The translations under genes and the position numbers were made by a program. A stretch of 64,000 bases of DNA from Acidimicrobiales bacterium (GTDB taxonomy: Bacteria; Actinomycetota; Acidimicrobiia; Acidimicrobiales; Iamiaceae), in contig JAUJOW010000002.1 in the NCBI GenBank assembly GCA_030447445.1, positions 130,208 through 194,207 of the forward strand, in the 5' to 3' direction. The notes under the pieces were generated by a model. It was not told the DNA's origin. It saw only the letters and a list, made by a program, of their open reading frames with translations, and searched no databases. Within the stretch, counting starts at the first letter, position 1; every line of letters begins with the position of its first letter. Positions 62,066 to 64,000 of this stretch are shown here, one piece after another.

Positions 62066-63544
62066 ATGAGCGGGTGGAGGGATCTGCGATTCTTTGCGTC
62101 GCCCGTTCGACGGTGGTGGTTCGGCCTCGGGACCATCATGCTGATCGGGTTCGGCATCCGCCTCTTGTACGTGCACGTGCACACCCAAGACATAGCGGTG
62201 CTGAGCGACCCGTTCTATTACCACGGCGGCGCCAACCTGCTCGTCGAAGGCCACGGTTTCGTGGACCCGTACCACTTCGTTCTCGAAGGGCGGTCGCTCC
62301 CGGGGGCCTACCACCCGCCGGGTTATCTGCTCAGCCTTGCCCTGGCCTCCCTAGCCGGGTTCAAGAACCTCTTTGCCCACCAGGTCTGGAGCGCCATGCT
62401 GGGCACCGCGACCATCGCGGTGACGGGCCTGGCGGGACGGCGCATCGCTGGAGCCCGGGCCGGTCTCGTGGCGGCCTCTGTCTCCGCCGTCTACCCGAAC
62501 TTCTGGTTCAGCGACGCCCTGGTGATGTCAGAGACCCTGGTGCTGCTCGCGATGGCGGCCACACTGCTGGCGGCTTACCGCTTCTGGGACCGTCCGGACT
62601 TCGGGCGGGCGGTGGTGCTGGGCGTATTCCTCGGGGTCACTGCGCTCAGCCGATCGGAAGCGGTGCTCCTGCTGTTGCTCCTGGCCGTGCCCCTGGTCGC
62701 CTTCTTGCCCAAGGACGGGTTCGCCTGGCGACGTCGCCTCGCCCTGCTGGCGATGATCTGGGGCGCCGCCACCGTGATCGTTGGGCCTTGGGTCGCCTAC
62801 AACCTGAGCCGGTTTGAGGAGCCTGTGTACCTGTCGGTGTCTTATCACACACTGCTGGCGGGAAATTGTGAAGACCGGTACGAGGGAGACCTCGTGGGGT
62901 ACTGGTCGGTGGGCTGCGTCGTCCGTCTGAACTGCCCGAACTTCGACAAGGCGGAGAGGGATCTCACCTCGCCGTGTCTGCTCAAGGTCGATCCCGAGGG
63001 GGACGGTTCCACCCACGAGCTCCGCTACCGGGAGCAGGCCATCACGAACCTTCGTGAGAACCTCGACCGGCTGCCCTTCCTAGTTTTCGCCAGAGAGGGC
63101 CGGACTTGGGGTTTCTACCGGCCGGGCCAACAGCTCCAGCTCGACACGCTATCTACACGCGAAATCGAGCTCTCGCGGCTCGGTCTCGGCATCTACTACA
63201 CACTGGTCGCCGGCACGATCGCCGGGACCCTGATCCTGCGTCGGCGTCGTGTGCCAGTGTTCCCGCTCCTCGTCCCCATAGTAAGCGTCGCCCTGACCGT
63301 GAGCCTCACCTTTGGGGAGACCCGTTACAGGGCACTAGCCGAGGTCTCGCTCGTCCTCGGCGCCGCCGTGGCGTTTGACGCGGTGCTGCCGAGTCGCCGT
63401 CGCCCGAGCCCGCCCCAATCCCCGGAGCGCAGCTCAAGGCCAAACACCGCCGCCGTCACCAAGAGCCGGACGATGACCAAGCCGACCGGATCGGAGCTGT
63501 CGATTGGTTCAGTGGTCAATGACGATGGTGACACCACACGATGA
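62066..63544 (+). CDS. GT39-like membrane glycosyltransferase
   Basis: The ATG at 62066 (MSGWRDLRFFASPVRRW) gives 492 residues; the longer ORF includes the orphan fragment. About nine helices are present. The first outer loop TQDIAVLSDPFYYHGGANLL carries the GT-C Asp, then AYHPPGYLLSLALASLAGF is PMT_2-like. VYPNFWFSDALVMSETLVLL parallels the 28.2- and 44.9-kb proteins. The outer loop has four cysteines (GNCEDRYEGDLVGYWSVGCV, then LNCPNFDK and SPCLLK), perhaps two disulphides. A Ser/Thr/Arg-rich cytosolic tail of about 45 residues ends the protein. No co-directional partner follows within the window. Confidence 0.85.
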   Translation: MSGWRDLRFFASPVRRWWFGLGTIMLIGFGIRLLYVHVHTQDIAVLSDPFYYHGGANLLVEGHGFVDPYHFVLEGRSLPGAYHPPGYLLSLALASLAGFKNLFAHQVWSAMLGTATIAVTGLAGRRIAGARAGLVAASVSAVYPNFWFSDALVMSETLVLLAMAATLLAAYRFWDRPDFGRAVVLGVFLGVTALSRSEAVLLLLLLAVPLVAFLPKDGFAWRRRLALLAMIWGAATVIVGPWVAYNLSRFEEPVYLSVSYHTLLAGNCEDRYEGDLVGYWSVGCVVRLNCPNFDKAERDLTSPCLLKVDPEGDGSTHELRYREQAITNLRENLDRLPFLVFAREGRTWGFYRPGQQLQLDTLSTREIELSRLGLGIYYTLVAGTIAGTLILRRRRVPVFPLLVPIVSVALTVSLTFGETRYRALAEVSLVLGAAVAFDAVLPSRRRPSPPQSPERSSRPNTAAVTKSRTMTKPTGSELSIGSVVNDDGDTTR

Positions 63545-64000
63545 CGACCGACCAGAAGCGCTCAAACTGGGCGGGGGAGCACACCAGACGGTCGACCACC
63601 ACAGCAGCACCGCCTACGCGCCGTCGCCGGCCACCTCGCTGAGCAGCCGCTCATAGGCGGGAGCGCACGACCTCGTAGCGAATGCAAGCGGCCGATGTCT
63701 CGAAACCCGGGGTCGACCAGCTATGGCAGGCCCGATGCCAGGCGCTCCTCGGCCTGCTTTCGGCGGTGCACTGAAGGCGGTGACGGGATCGAGGTCGACG
63801 ACCCTGACGCCCTTCTGGGCCTTGGCATCGCCCGGCCAGTCTCGTAGTTCACGCCTACCAGGGTGTCCCTCATCGAGATCTGGCGGCGCCAGCGGGTTTC
63901 GCTGAGCGTAATCAACGGGTGCCTGACCGCATCCCCGTCGGGTCAGTGTACCGTTCCCGCAGTGGCCAGGGGGACCCGGGAAGCTGGCGGTGCAGGCGCA
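63545..64000. other. terminal 456 bases: no intact gene, possible degenerate remnant on the minus strand
   Basis: No ORF longer than about 65 codons fits a known family. On the minus strand, AYERLLSEVAGDGA before a stop at about 63617 looks like the end of a glycosyltransferase, and VGVNYETGRAMP occurs further upstream, but frames do not join. This fits a decayed gene, at low certainty. The AT content and codon pattern differ mildly from the flanking genes. Confidence 0.3.

Overview
The window is a very GC-rich, gene-dense chromosomal segment. Starts are often GTG or TTG, and many neighbouring genes overlap by 1-4 bases (ATGA, GTGA, TGATG). It carries a TIGR03085-type protein of the mycothiol-dependent superfamily, a Dpm1/Ppm1-type polyprenol sugar synthase and many GT-C membrane glycosyltransferase-like proteins. 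Together these point to an actinobacterium, perhaps of the Acidimicrobiia; that placement is inference. No rRNA, tRNA, CRISPR array, transposase or phage gene was recognised.

Region 1 (1-21.6 kb) is mainly catabolism and housekeeping. It holds the 3' part of an acyl-CoA synthetase and a coupled class-III aminotransferase/aldehyde dehydrogenase pair divergent from an RpiR-type regulator. A gamma-glutamyltransferase, an enoyl-CoA hydratase, an O-methyltransferase, a TPR-type protein and a stand-alone adenylate kinase follow. Next is a complete dipeptide-type ABC importer (binding protein, two permeases, two ATPases) whose first permease has a single frame break, followed by a TetR regulator. 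The region ends with a TIGR03085 protein, a cyclophilin, an unknown protein, a second acyl-CoA synthetase, an AlkA-like DNA glycosylase, a perfect 37-bp tandem repeat and a small unknown protein.

Region 2 (22-63.5 kb) is a long envelope-glycan locus. It mixes GT-C-like multi-pass proteins (22.0, 23.7, 28.2, 30.3, 39.0, 44.9, 46.3, 53.4, 55.7, 59.2 and 62.1 kb) with a polyprenol-phosphate sugar synthase, an acyltransferase, a UDP-galactopyranose-mutase-like flavoprotein, a cyclopropane-fatty-acid synthase and a GT2-methyltransferase fusion. A tightly overlapping operon (41.1-48.3 kb) encodes a small protein, a GMC oxidoreductase, two NAD-dependent epimerase-type proteins and two GT-C-like proteins. 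Three membrane-embedded spermidine-synthase-like proteins (33.5, 48.3 and 50.8 kb) lie among these genes and lack the catalytic Asp motif of true aminopropyltransferases.

Region 2 also carries many signs of duplication and decay. A divergent [spermidine-synthase-like | GT-C] pair was duplicated in tandem and then partly deleted (50.8-57.7 kb). A paralogue of the 30-kb membrane protein has about five frame breaks (36.0-37.7 kb). An acyltransferase-SGNH gene has lost its middle (37.9-39.0 kb), and a third family has a short orphan fragment at 61.7 kb. Some single-base breaks could be assembly errors, but the large deletions and remnants cannot be explained that way. The best candidate for an undescribed system is this locus of non-catalytic-type spermidine-synthase-like membrane proteins paired with GT-C enzymes.
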